This document shows positions 15,909 through 24,377 of a DNA stretch of 46,667 nt, one piece after another. The position numbers and the translations under genes were made by a program. The stretch's first letter is position 1. Each line of letters begins with the position of its first letter. The notes under the pieces are model-generated. The model was not told the DNA's origin, did not search any database, and saw only the letters and a program-made list of their open reading frames with translations. Source of the stretch: Pseudomonadota bacterium (lineage in GTDB: Bacteria > Pseudomonadota > Gammaproteobacteria > Xanthomonadales > Xanthomonadaceae); the NCBI GenBank assembly GCA_023430045.1, contig JAEZCF010000034.1:1-46667 (forward strand). Reading direction: 5' to 3'.

Positions 15909-16883
15909 CTAGCAATCCGACGTGGTCTGGATGGGGGGGCGGTCTGCCGATGCCCAACGATAGCGGGGTAAGGACATGCCGTATCCGGTATCGCTTTCCC
16001 CGTCAGACCAGTTGTCCGAGTCGTCGGCCCTGTTGAGCCTGAATTCCGGCGCCGGGTCGCTGAAGCGGCCGAGGGCGATGGATCCATCGGCCGACCACAC
16101 GGCCGAATCCGTGCGGCCTGTGGTTCCCGTGCACGATGGCGGATACGTTGCCGCCCACGCCGGGGGAGTCAACGGTGATGCCGGGGGCGGGGCGGCAGCG
16201 GCGATGTGCTGCTGCGCCAGCATCCTGGATGCGAATCCGGAAAGGACGCTTTCTTTTTCGACCGGCGTCCATCGCGTTGACGGATCTGCGGGTCGTTGCT
16301 GGGCGATGAAGTACAGGATGTCCTTGCTGGCCTTCTGTCTTTTGGCCTGCAGCAACGACATCGGGCCACAGCGGGGCACTTCGCTGATGCACTGTTTTTT
16401 CACCTGCGTTGAAAAGGACGCGTAATCGCCAAGGTGTCCGCTCCAGAAGGCAGCCGCCAGTCGCTGCCTGTCCTGGAGACGCTGCGCGGAGGGCGCGAGC
16501 AGTACCTCCAGCTGCTGCAGGGCCGCCCGGCCTTCTGCATGGCCGCTGGCACGACTCTTGGCCATCTCGAGGGTGTCCCTGTATGCGCAGGCATACTGCG
16601 CCGGCAATGAACTCACCTGGCGGGATGCAGTGCATCCGTGCTGCCGGGGATTTATCAACAGGACGCAGAGATTCGCCAGGTGGTCTGCCTGTTTCAGGAA
16701 CGTGGTCAGATCCGATCGGCCCTCAACGAACCGTTGGCATATATCAAGTCGCCTGTTTGAAATGCCGTTGAACGCGGCATGGAAGCGCGCAGGGTCGTAA
16801 TGATGGCTCGCCAGTTTGACCTTGGCGGTTAGCTGGTTGAAAAAGCGTGCGCGGACCAGCAGGCGGACAGGGGGCATGTTCAT
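15909..16883 (-). CDS. Hypothetical protein, disordered acidic C-terminus
   Basis: A 324-residue protein I do not recognise. Residues 1-190 look helical and cysteine-containing (for example ADHLANLCVLLINPRQHGC). Residues from about 225 are rich in Pro, Ser, Thr and Ala, and from about 285 in Asp and Ser (NRADDSDNWSDGESDTG), so probably disordered. There is no signal peptide or transmembrane segment. Two in-frame ATG codons (16883, 16877) can start it, with a GGAAT-type ribosome binding site. The composition, a folded helical part plus a long low-complexity tail, is common in secreted effectors and surface-associated proteins, but nothing in the sequence proves secretion. It forms a probable two-gene unit with 15418-15885. 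Confidence 0.6.
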   Translation of the reverse strand: MNMPPVRLLVRARFFNQLTAKVKLASHHYDPARFHAAFNGISNRRLDICQRFVEGRSDLTTFLKQADHLANLCVLLINPRQHGCTASRQVSSLPAQYACAYRDTLEMAKSRASGHAEGRAALQQLEVLLAPSAQRLQDRQRLAAAFWSGHLGDYASFSTQVKKQCISEVPRCGPMSLLQAKRQKASKDILYFIAQQRPADPSTRWTPVEKESVLSGFASRMLAQQHIAAAAPPPASPLTPPAWAATYPPSCTGTTGRTDSAVWSADGSIALGRFSDPAPEFRLNRADDSDNWSDGESDTGYGMSLPRYRWASADRPPIQTTSDC

Positions 16884-17059
16884 GTAGATTCCGGATTTCG
16901 CGTTCTACGGGCGAGGGTGCGTTCATTCAAATTCCTGCACTCCCATAAATCGCTCAATCGCAATTTCTGAAGCGGGATCTATCGATACGGCCCGAAGCAA
17001 CGCGTCCCCCACCGGCTGTGCGAGAATCCGGGTTCTCTTCATGCCGTGGGTTGCCCCTG

Positions 17060-17845
17060 ATGTTTCGAGTCCTTGCTGCTGCGCTCCTGGGCGCCATGAG
17101 CCTGTCGGCCTGCGCCCAGCCAGCAACGCCCGCCGCCCGGGAAACGTCCGCTGGCACCAACGCGATCACGGCATCCGCGCCGAAAGCCGGCAGCCCGGAA
17201 CAGAAGGTACGCGCAGCGCTGCAGCAGCTGGATCCGAACTACACGCCGGATTACGTCGGTGCCGCTCCCTTTTCCGGCTTCCGTGAGGTTGTCGTTTCCG
17301 GGCAGGTGCTTTACGTCTCGGATGATGGCCGGTATGTGATGCAATCGCAGCCGTACGACATCCAGGCCAAGGCACTGGTCAACAGCGAAGGGCTGCTCGC
17401 GTATCGTCGTGGCCTGCTGGACAAGGCCAACCACGGTGATCGCATCGTGTTTGCCGCGCCCAATGCCAAGCACACCATCAGTGTCTTCACCGACATCGAA
17501 TGTGGCTACTGCCGCAAGCTGCACCAGGATATCGCCGAACTCAATCGCAACGGGATTACGGTCGAATACCTGGCATTCCCGCGCATGGGCCTGGGAAGCA
17601 AGGACTACACCGATATGATTTCGGTCTGGTGCGCCAGCGATCGCAAGAAGGCGCTGACCGACGCGAAGCAGGGCAAGGCAGTGGCAGTGAAGAACTGCAC
17701 CAACCCGGTGGCGATGCAGTACGCGCTGGGGCAGCAGCTGGGCGTCAACGGTACGCCGGCGATCTTCGCGGCCGACGGCACCCAGCTGGGGGGGTATCTG
17801 CCGCCGGCACAGTTACGCGCGGCGCTCGATCGCGCCGGGCGCTGA
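17060..17845 (+). CDS. dsbC: DsbC-type thiol:disulfide isomerase, putative lipoprotein
   Basis: A 261-residue DsbC/DsbG-family protein that rearranges wrong disulfide bonds in the periplasm. The thioredoxin active site is CGYC at Cys148-Cys151, within SVFTDIECGYCRKLHQDI. The cis-Pro loop follows as LGVNGTPAIF, and the N-terminal dimerisation domain (about residues 50-110) precedes. The signal peptide ends LGAMSLSAC, and the Cys18 context fits a lipobox, which would anchor the protein to the envelope; E. coli DsbC is soluble. The ATG at 17060 starts the signal peptide; a GTG/ATG further upstream would hide it. It faces the OTU-like gene convergently with only 16 bases between. Confidence 0.9.
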   Translation: MFRVLAAALLGAMSLSACAQPATPAARETSAGTNAITASAPKAGSPEQKVRAALQQLDPNYTPDYVGAAPFSGFREVVVSGQVLYVSDDGRYVMQSQPYDIQAKALVNSEGLLAYRRGLLDKANHGDRIVFAAPNAKHTISVFTDIECGYCRKLHQDIAELNRNGITVEYLAFPRMGLGSKDYTDMISVWCASDRKKALTDAKQGKAVAVKNCTNPVAMQYALGQQLGVNGTPAIFAADGTQLGGYLPPAQLRAALDRAGR

Positions 17846-17861
17846 TCCGCACTCATTCGTT

Positions 17862-18785
17862 TCACGAAGGGCGATCAGGCGTGGTCGCCTGCTCAAGCAG
17901 GTCAGGGTCGCTCTCGATGTAACGGGCGACCGAATCGCGGAGCTGGAGGTTGAAAGCCTGTCGAGCGTTCTCTGCGTGGCCTAGCGCCGTCGAGATGCAG
18001 GAGAAGAAGCAGTCACCATCCCGTGGAACGTCGTGGATGAGCTGTTCGCTGTCAGGATCCACTCGCATGAAATGCCCGTTCTGGCGGATCATCAGGATTT
18101 CTCCTTCAGAGGGCTCCGGCAGTGGATGCTCATTCCCTTTGCCGGCGTAGGCCCAGCGGCTTTCCTGCTGGCTGTAGAAGTGGATGGAGTCGCTGTCGTA
18201 ATCCACGATGCGCAGTGCACGTCCTGGCGGCCAGGCATCGCACTTGACGATGTTGGGGACGATTACATCGATGATGCCATCGTTCCAGAACCCAGGGCGG
18301 CGGAGTGCTTCCAGCGCCATACGCTGAGCATGGGCGAGCAATCTGCTCCGTTCCGTACTGGCATCCGGATGGCTGAACGCTGGGCTGTGGGCAGCACCGT
18401 CGCATCGAGTTCGTTCGCGCAGCAGTTCGCTTAACGGCATGTCCGGCATTCGGGCAGAGAATTCCTGGGAGTCCGTCCGGTGCAGTTTCGCGACGGTGGC
18501 GACGGCGCCCGCAGGCCTGCCCGTGGCAGCCTCGGGAACTGTCATGCTCCTGATAACGGTGGGATGGAAGCCACAGGGGAGCCGTTCAGGACGTGGCATC
18601 GTGTGCTTGGTCTGACTTTTCGATGCCTGCGCCGGGATATCGATATTGCGGACGTGGGGGCTCGAAAGAAATTGCGTGAGTCGTCTGTGCACCGGTGGCA
18701 ACGGCATCCTGGGCGCCGTCAGCTTTTCGAATATCTTGATCTTCGCGGCAATTGCAGCGGAGATGGTATGGGGGATGGCAGGCAT
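17862..18785 (-). CDS. Putative circularly permuted OTU-like cysteine protease
   Basis: A 307-residue accessory protein. Residues 1-110 are Ser/Pro/Thr-rich and probably disordered. From 145 on, elements of the OTU deubiquitinase fold appear in permuted order. First comes a W-N-D-D/G helix-strand region (FWNDGIIDVIVPNIV, 167-181; RALRIVDYD, 189-197). Next is a His-bearing strand (ILMIRQNGHFMRVDP, His238). Then the nucleophile loop DVPRDGDCFFSC (Asp256, Cys259) and the LRDSVARYI helix (282-290). Canonical OTU proteins run Cys - helix - W region - His. Family members cut ubiquitin chains in host cells, but some bacterial relatives have other targets. The ribosome binding site is weak, and there is no signal peptide for Sec export. 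The function is inferred from motif reading only. Confidence 0.6.
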   Translation of the reverse strand: MPAIPHTISAAIAAKIKIFEKLTAPRMPLPPVHRRLTQFLSSPHVRNIDIPAQASKSQTKHTMPRPERLPCGFHPTVIRSMTVPEAATGRPAGAVATVAKLHRTDSQEFSARMPDMPLSELLRERTRCDGAAHSPAFSHPDASTERSRLLAHAQRMALEALRRPGFWNDGIIDVIVPNIVKCDAWPPGRALRIVDYDSDSIHFYSQQESRWAYAGKGNEHPLPEPSEGEILMIRQNGHFMRVDPDSEQLIHDVPRDGDCFFSCISTALGHAENARQAFNLQLRDSVARYIESDPDLLEQATTPDRPS

Positions 18786-18866
18786 GCGGTTCAGTCCTTT
18801 TATGCTTGATAAATCCGGTCGACGCGAAGATCGGGCACTCGATGCTTCGCGATCGACCGTGGGCTG

Positions 18867-19862
18867 TTAGACGCTGTTCGATCTGGCAAAGCGCGCGTTG
18901 TGAGTTGCCGCAGGTTGCGCAACGCCCGACGTGGCCCTCGCCTGCCACTGGGCTCTGATGCCTGCAATGCGGCTGGGGATCGCATCAACAGCCTTGCGGA
19001 TGTCAGCGTCGGTCGATTGATCCTCCGCACGTGAGGGTGCCGAGGAAGCGCCGTGTCCACACGTGTCTGCCTTTACCGGTACATGCCCGCTCTGCCACAT
19101 CCGCCTGATCAGGGCGATGCCATCCAGCACGTCCTGGGCTGGATCGGTTAGCGCCGGGGTTGTTGCTTTAAAAGGGCCTGACGTACCGGGAGAGAGGGAA
19201 CTCACCATGGAGGGCCGGAAGGAGGCGGTCGCGCGGGTTTCCGAACTGGAACGGCCCCTGCCGACGGCGTCTGCAGTCGGTGGGCTGAAGGTCACTGCGC
19301 GAAGTGTCATGCGCGGGGTGGTACAGGCGCGTGCGGTTTCTGAAGCAGCCTGGGGTGCGGCAGCCGGTGCCTTGAGTGCGGCAGCGGCATGGAAAGAGGG
19401 AACCGATGCATCGTTGCGTATCCGTGTGAATGGCGGCGTGACATACCGCCCATGGACGTGGGGCAGCCCGGTAAAACCGCAAATTCGAACGTTGCTGTGG
19501 TGTAAGGGCTTGCCCGGGACATGGCCCAGCAGAGAAGCGCTTCGGCTATTGGTCAAGTGCGACAGCGCAGCGTTCAGGCGCAGTGGTTTGGCAGGCAGCG
19601 CCTGAGCCTGCTGCGTGGACGTCCCGGGCCTCGGGAGCCAGGTGACGTTCGACGACTGTGATGCTATGAAGGAGGAGTAGGAGGGAAACCCTGGACTTAT
19701 ATGACGTGACAGAGGGGCCCCATTCCGTACGCGCTGCGGCTGAAGGCCGATCGGGCCCGGGACCGGCAGGGTGGAGGTGTGGGCGGGCGTGTAACGCTGC
19801 GCGGCCACCAGCGCGGGTGATCGTAATGCGGCTTGTACGAGTTTTACGGTTACGTGGGTCAT
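18867..19862 (-). CDS. Hypothetical Ser/Pro/Ala-rich protein
   Basis: A 331-residue protein I do not recognise. It is strongly enriched in Ser, Pro, Ala and Arg and looks disordered over most of its length (LPVPGPIGLQPQRVRNG, SYSSFIASQSSNVTWLPRPG). A short region near residues 245-265 (DPAQDVLDGIALIRRMWQSG) and the last 40 residues (DADIRKAVDAIPSRIAGIRA) may be helical. The start at 19862 is well supported by GGAGG seven bases upstream. It lies 81 bases upstream of the OTU-like gene on the same strand, and the two may form an operon. A signal for export is not visible. On the opposite strand a 180-codon frame (19063-19605) exists but lacks such a ribosome binding site. Confidence 0.55.
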   Translation of the reverse strand: MTHVTVKLVQAALRSPALVAAQRYTPAHTSTLPVPGPIGLQPQRVRNGAPLSRHISPGFPSYSSFIASQSSNVTWLPRPGTSTQQAQALPAKPLRLNAALSHLTNSRSASLLGHVPGKPLHHSNVRICGFTGLPHVHGRYVTPPFTRIRNDASVPSFHAAAALKAPAAAPQAASETARACTTPRMTLRAVTFSPPTADAVGRGRSSSETRATASFRPSMVSSLSPGTSGPFKATTPALTDPAQDVLDGIALIRRMWQSGHVPVKADTCGHGASSAPSRAEDQSTDADIRKAVDAIPSRIAGIRAQWQARATSGVAQPAATHNARFARSNSV

Positions 19863-19996
19863 GTCGTGTCCTCCGGCAGTGAGGCACAGAATGAGCACCC
19901 TGCAGGCGCCCGACCGCCATTTTTGGATCATTCCCAGGTGCTGCGCAGCGGGCGAGGCCATCCCCAGGGCGCCCACGGCTCCCCAGCCGCTTCCGG

Positions 19997-20002
19997 TACA
20001 AT
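19997..20002 (+). promoter_or_regulatory. Candidate -10 box for purL
   Basis: TACAAT within CCGGTACAATGATGG, 32 bases before the purL ATG. It resembles the box found before lptF. The -35 region is unclear. Confidence 0.4.
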
Positions 20003-20034
20003 GATGGGCCCGATTCCAACACGGTTCCCCGGAC

Positions 20035-23000
20035 ATGATGGTCCTCGAGGGCGCGCCCGCCCTGTCGCCGTTCCGCCGCGAACGCCTTGAATCCCGCCTG
20101 CAGTCCCTGCTTCCGGCGCGCAGCCTGTCCGCCGACCTGCGCATTTCCGGTGCCTGGCACGTGTATTTCGTGCAGCCGGAAGGACAGGGCTCAGCCGATG
20201 TTGCCACGCTCTGCCGCATCCTCGAGGCCAGTGACCAGGCCGGGCCGGTGGCCGAAGGCGCCATCCAGCGCTTCGTGGTTCCGCGCCTGGGCACGCTGTC
20301 GCCGTGGTCCAGCAAGGCTACCGAACTGGTGCGCGGTGCGGGCCAGCCGGTCAGCCGCGTGGAACGTGGCCTGCGTATCGATGTGCTGGGTTGGCCGTCT
20401 GATCCGGCGGTGCAGCAGGCGCTGGTCAAGGCCCTGCATGACCCGATGACCCAGTCCGTGCTGGAGACCGTGGAGCAGGGGGATGCGCTGTTCTCCACGC
20501 CGGCGCGTGGCGACCTGGAGCGCGTCGCCCTCGATGACCTGGAAGGCGCCAACCAGCGCCTGGGCCTGGCGATGGCGCAGGACGAGATCGACTACCTGCG
20601 CGAGCGCTTCGGCCAACTGGGCCGCAAGCCGTCGGACGTGGAACTGATGATGTTCGCGCAGGCGAACTCCGAACACTGCCGGCACAAGATATTCAACGCC
20701 AGCTGGACCATCGACGGCCAGGAGCAGGACCGTTCGCTGTTCCGGATGATCAAGAACACCCATCAGCAGACGCCGCAGCACACGCTCAGCGCGTACAGCG
20801 ACAATGCCGCGGTGATTGAAGGCCATCCGGCCTCGCGTTATCGCCCGGATCCGGCCACCGGTGAGTACCGCAGCGAAGCCGTGGTGCCCAGCGCGTTCCA
20901 GATCAAGGTGGAAACGCACAACCATCCCACCGCCATCGCACCGTTCCCGGGGGCGTCCACCGGTGCCGGCGGCGAGATCCGCGACGAGGGCGCCACCGGC
21001 CGCGGCGGCAAGCCGAAGGCTGGCCTGACCGGCTTCTCGGTGTCGCACCTGCGCATCCCCACCCTGCCGCAGCCCTGGGAGGCGCCGCGTGCGCTGAACC
21101 CGCGCATGGCGCCGGCGCTGGACATCATGCTCGATGGACCGTTGGGTGGCGCGGCCTTCAACAACGAATTCGGTCGTCCGAACCTGCTCGGCTATTTCCG
21201 CAGCTTCGAGCTGTCCGAAGGCGAGGCGCTGACCCGCGCCTACGACAAGCCGATCATGCTGGCCGGCGGCCTGGGCGCGATCGACCGTGTGCAGGTGGAG
21301 AAGATTCCGCTGCGCGCTGGCGATGCGGTGATCGTGCTGGGAGGGCCGGCGATGCTGATCGGCCTCGGTGGCGGTGCGGCCTCGTCGGTGGCATCGGGCG
21401 AAAGCGCCGAAGACCTCGATTTCGCCAGTGTGCAGCGCGACAACCCGGAAATGGAGCGCCGCTGCCAGGAAGTCATCGACCGCTGCGTGGCGATGGGCCT
21501 GGACAACCCCATCAAGTTCTTCCACGACGTTGGTGCCGGTGGCCTGTCCAATGCCATCCCCGAACTGCTGCATGACTCCGGCGTGGGCGGCGTCATCGAC
21601 CTGGGCAAGGTACCCACCGATGATCCGTCGCTGTCGCCGATGCAGCTGTGGTGCAACGAATCGCAGGAACGCTACGTGCTCGGCGTGGCCCAGGAGCGGC
21701 TGGACGAGTTCGCCGCACTGTGTGCGCGTGAGCGCTGCCCGTTCGCGGCGGTGGGCGTGGCCACGGCCGAAGAGCATCTGGTGGTGGCTTACGGCGCTGT
21801 GCCGGGCAGCACGCCGGCCAACGCGCCCATCGACCTGCCCATGGACGTGCTGTTCGGCAAACCGCCGAAGATGCATCGCGATACGTCGCATCCGCCGGCA
21901 CCGCGCTGGCCGGCGCTGAAGACCGGTGCCCTGGATCTGCATGAGGCCGGCCTGCGCGTGCTCGCGCACCCGACCGTGGCATCGAAGAATTTCCTGGTCA
22001 CCATCGGCGACCGCAGCGTCGGTGGACTGACCGCACGCGAGCAGATGATCGGCCCGTGGCAGGTGCCGGTGGCCGATGTGGCGATCACTCTGGCCGGTTT
22101 TGATGGCGTGGTCGGCGAAGCGATGTCGATCGGCGAGCGGACGCCGCTGGCCCTGCTGGATGCGGCCGCATCGGCGCGCATGGCGGTGGGCGAGGCGATC
22201 ACCAACCTGTGTGCTGCTCCGGTGGATGCGCTGGACGAAGTGAAGCTGTCGGCCAACTGGATGGCCGCAGCCGGTCATGGCGGTGAAGACGCGCTGCTGT
22301 ATGACGCAGTCAGGGCAGTCGGCATGGAACTGTGTCCGCAGCTGGATATCAGCATCCCGGTGGGCAAGGACTCCCTGTCCATGCAGGCGCAATGGCAGGA
22401 TGCCGGCCAGGCGCACAGGAGCGTATCGCCGGTGTCGCTGGTGATTTCGGCTTTCGCGCCGGTGGCCGACGTGCGCCAGCAGCTCACGCCCCTGCTGCAG
22501 CGGCAGGAAGACAGCGAGTTGTGGCTGATCGGCCTGGGCGGCGGCAAGCAGCGCATGGGGGGTTCCATCCTGGCGCAGGTGCATGCCGACCATGGCGGTA
22601 TGCCTGCCTTTGGTGGCGCCGCCCCGGACCTGGATGATCCGCAGCGTCTGCGTGCCTTCTTCGAGCTGATCCGCGATGCGCGCCAGGCCGGGCTGCTGCT
22701 GGCTTACCACGACCGCAGCGACGGCGGCGCGTTTGCCGCCCTGTGCGAAATGGCGTTCGCTTCGCGCATGGGCCTGGACATCCTGCTTGATGCCTGGGGC
22801 GATGATCCGTTCCGCAGCCTCTTCAATGAAGAGCTGGGCGCGGTGGTCCAGGTGGCCCGCGAGGACCGTGCGGCATTCGCCGACCTCATCGAGCGCCATG
22901 CGCTGACCGAATGCGCGCAGCGGATCGCGCGGCCGACCACCGGTTCGGTGGTTCGCGTGTCGCTGCATGGCGAAAACGTGGTGGAGTGGCGCTGGGAAGC

Positions 23001-23937
23001 GCTGTTCGATGCGTGGTGGTCGGTGACCCACGCCATGCAGGCACTGCGCGACAATCCGGATACCGCCGACCAGGAACGCGACATCGCGCGCACGTTCGCT
23101 GCGCCGGGCCTGAAGCCGAAGCTGACGTTCGACCTCGATGAGGACGTCGCGGCGCCCTTCGTGCAGACCGGCGCGCGTCCACGCGTGGCGATCCTGCGCG
23201 AGCAGGGCGTCAATGGCCAGATCGAAATGGCCAATGCCTTCGAACGGGCCGGCTTCCGTGCCTTCGACGTGCACATGAGCGACCTTGTCGAAGGGCGCGT
23301 CGCGCTGCAGGATTTCAGCGGACTGGTGGCCTGTGGGGGCTTCAGCTACGGCGACGTGCTGGGTGCCGGCCGTGGCTGGGCCACCTCCATCCTGGAGCGC
23401 AGTGCACTGCGGGATGCCTTCGCGGCCTTCTTCGCGCGCCAGGACAGCTTCTCGCTGGGCGTGTGCAATGGCTGCCAGATGATCAGCCAGCTGAAGGCGA
23501 TCATCCCGGGTGCGGAGCACTGGCCGCAGTTCCGCCGCAATGCCAGCGAGCAGTTCGAGGCGCGCACGTCGCTGCTGGAAGTGGTTGAATCGCCGTCGAT
23601 CCTGCTGCGTGGGATGGCCGGCTCACGCCTGCCGGTGGCCGTGGCCCACGGCGAAGGCCGTGCGGTGTTCGATACGGCCGTGGACCAGGCCGCTGCCCGG
23701 GTGTCGCTGCGCTTCATCGAGGGCGACGGCAGCGTGGCCAGCCGCTATCCGCTCAACCCGAACGGATCGCCCGATGGCATCACCGGCCTGACCACCACCG
23801 ACGGGCGCGTCACCATCATGATGCCGCACCCGGAACGGACACCGCGTGCGCTCAACCTGGGCTGGGCACCGGCCGAATGGCAGGGCGATTCGCCATGGAT
23901 GCGGATGTTCCGCAACGCACGCGTCTGGTGCGCATGA
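20035..23937 (+). CDS. purL: Phosphoribosylformylglycinamidine synthase
   Basis: A 1300-residue large-type PurL (E. coli 1295), the fourth step of purine synthesis: it converts FGAR plus glutamine and ATP to FGAM. An N-terminal PurS-like domain and linker (to about residue 200) precede two AIRS-type synthetase halves. These carry NSEHCRHKIFNA near residue 215 and VETHNHPTAIAPFPGASTG near 300. The C-terminal glutaminase domain (from about 1045) has the nucleophile Cys1144 in GVCNGCQM and the partner His1265 and Glu1267 in MMPHPERTPR. Two adjacent ATG codons at 20035 and 20038 could serve as start. The gene stands alone and is followed by a good terminator. Confidence 0.97.
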   Translation: MMVLEGAPALSPFRRERLESRLQSLLPARSLSADLRISGAWHVYFVQPEGQGSADVATLCRILEASDQAGPVAEGAIQRFVVPRLGTLSPWSSKATELVRGAGQPVSRVERGLRIDVLGWPSDPAVQQALVKALHDPMTQSVLETVEQGDALFSTPARGDLERVALDDLEGANQRLGLAMAQDEIDYLRERFGQLGRKPSDVELMMFAQANSEHCRHKIFNASWTIDGQEQDRSLFRMIKNTHQQTPQHTLSAYSDNAAVIEGHPASRYRPDPATGEYRSEAVVPSAFQIKVETHNHPTAIAPFPGASTGAGGEIRDEGATGRGGKPKAGLTGFSVSHLRIPTLPQPWEAPRALNPRMAPALDIMLDGPLGGAAFNNEFGRPNLLGYFRSFELSEGEALTRAYDKPIMLAGGLGAIDRVQVEKIPLRAGDAVIVLGGPAMLIGLGGGAASSVASGESAEDLDFASVQRDNPEMERRCQEVIDRCVAMGLDNPIKFFHDVGAGGLSNAIPELLHDSGVGGVIDLGKVPTDDPSLSPMQLWCNESQERYVLGVAQERLDEFAALCARERCPFAAVGVATAEEHLVVAYGAVPGSTPANAPIDLPMDVLFGKPPKMHRDTSHPPAPRWPALKTGALDLHEAGLRVLAHPTVASKNFLVTIGDRSVGGLTAREQMIGPWQVPVADVAITLAGFDGVVGEAMSIGERTPLALLDAAASARMAVGEAITNLCAAPVDALDEVKLSANWMAAAGHGGEDALLYDAVRAVGMELCPQLDISIPVGKDSLSMQAQWQDAGQAHRSVSPVSLVISAFAPVADVRQQLTPLLQRQEDSELWLIGLGGGKQRMGGSILAQVHADHGGMPAFGGAAPDLDDPQRLRAFFELIRDARQAGLLLAYHDRSDGGAFAALCEMAFASRMGLDILLDAWGDDPFRSLFNEELGAVVQVAREDRAAFADLIERHALTECAQRIARPTTGSVVRVSLHGENVVEWRWEALFDAWWSVTHAMQALRDNPDTADQERDIARTFAAPGLKPKLTFDLDEDVAAPFVQTGARPRVAILREQGVNGQIEMANAFERAGFRAFDVHMSDLVEGRVALQDFSGLVACGGFSYGDVLGAGRGWATSILERSALRDAFAAFFARQDSFSLGVCNGCQMISQLKAIIPGAEHWPQFRRNASEQFEARTSLLEVVESPSILLRGMAGSRLPVAVAHGEGRAVFDTAVDQAAARVSLRFIEGDGSVASRYPLNPNGSPDGITGLTTTDGRVTIMMPHPERTPRALNLGWAPAEWQGDSPWMRMFRNARVWCA

Positions 23938-23977
23938 GCATGCTGCGGGACTGATCCGTCAGTTCTTTGGCGTATGG

Positions 23978-24006
23978 AAAACCCGTCGGGAGACCGGCGG
24001 GTTTTT
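23978..24006 (+). terminator. Intrinsic terminator after purL
   Basis: An 11-base stem AAACCCGTCGG / CCGGCGGGTTT, with one mismatch-like G-T position and loop GAGA, is followed by a T run (24002-24006). Confidence 0.85.
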
Positions 24007-24377
24007 GCATGTGCCGATATAAGAAATCGCTTGCCTAGCGCCCACTTGCGTCATGCAGCGCGGAAAACGCCTTCATCACACGATGACAACATTTCCTTGG
24101 ATGTGAATGCGTAAAAGTGTGACGCAATACGCAGCAGTTATTTTTTCTGTGTCAAAGTCTTGACGTTGCCATTTGTTCAGGCTAACACTGCATTCTCGTT
24201 TCAAGAGTGTTCAGTCAGCCGTACCCGCAGGATCGCGCGCACCGCTGCTCGTTTCGCCAGCGCCGTCCGGCAACCGTCGTAAATCTCGCGCATTCACGCC
24301 CTCAGGGGACGTTGGGCCATGAGGCCTGGCGATGGCGTTGCTTTGCCCGAAAACCAGTCCACTCAGGAGTCGCATCG
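24007..24377 (+). promoter_or_regulatory. AT-rich promoter region and long leader of the adhesin gene
   Basis: This is the only gene-free stretch above 300 bases. Bases 24020-24200 are clearly more AT-rich than the surroundings. A sigma-70-like promoter is visible: TTGACG at 24160-24165, a 17-base spacer and TAACAC at 24183-24188. A transcript from there would have a leader of about 180 bases before the ATG at 24378. The leader keeps an open frame with the adhesin from a GTG at 24207, but the residues it would add do not look like a signal peptide. A Shine-Dalgarno AGGAG lies at 24364-24368. Confidence 0.55.

Noticed and set aside
19063..19605. 180-codon plus-strand frame opposite the Ser/Pro-rich gene
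   Set aside because: It lacks a good ribosome binding site, and the minus-strand gene has an ideal one and lies in line with the OTU-like gene.
20191..23520. 1109-codon open frame on the minus strand
   Set aside because: Antisense to purL, with low-complexity His/Arg/Gln/Ala content and no domain.
24207..24377. Upstream GTG start that would lengthen the adhesin
   Set aside because: The extra 57 residues are not a signal peptide, and the extended signal peptide with AGGAG before it starts at 24378.
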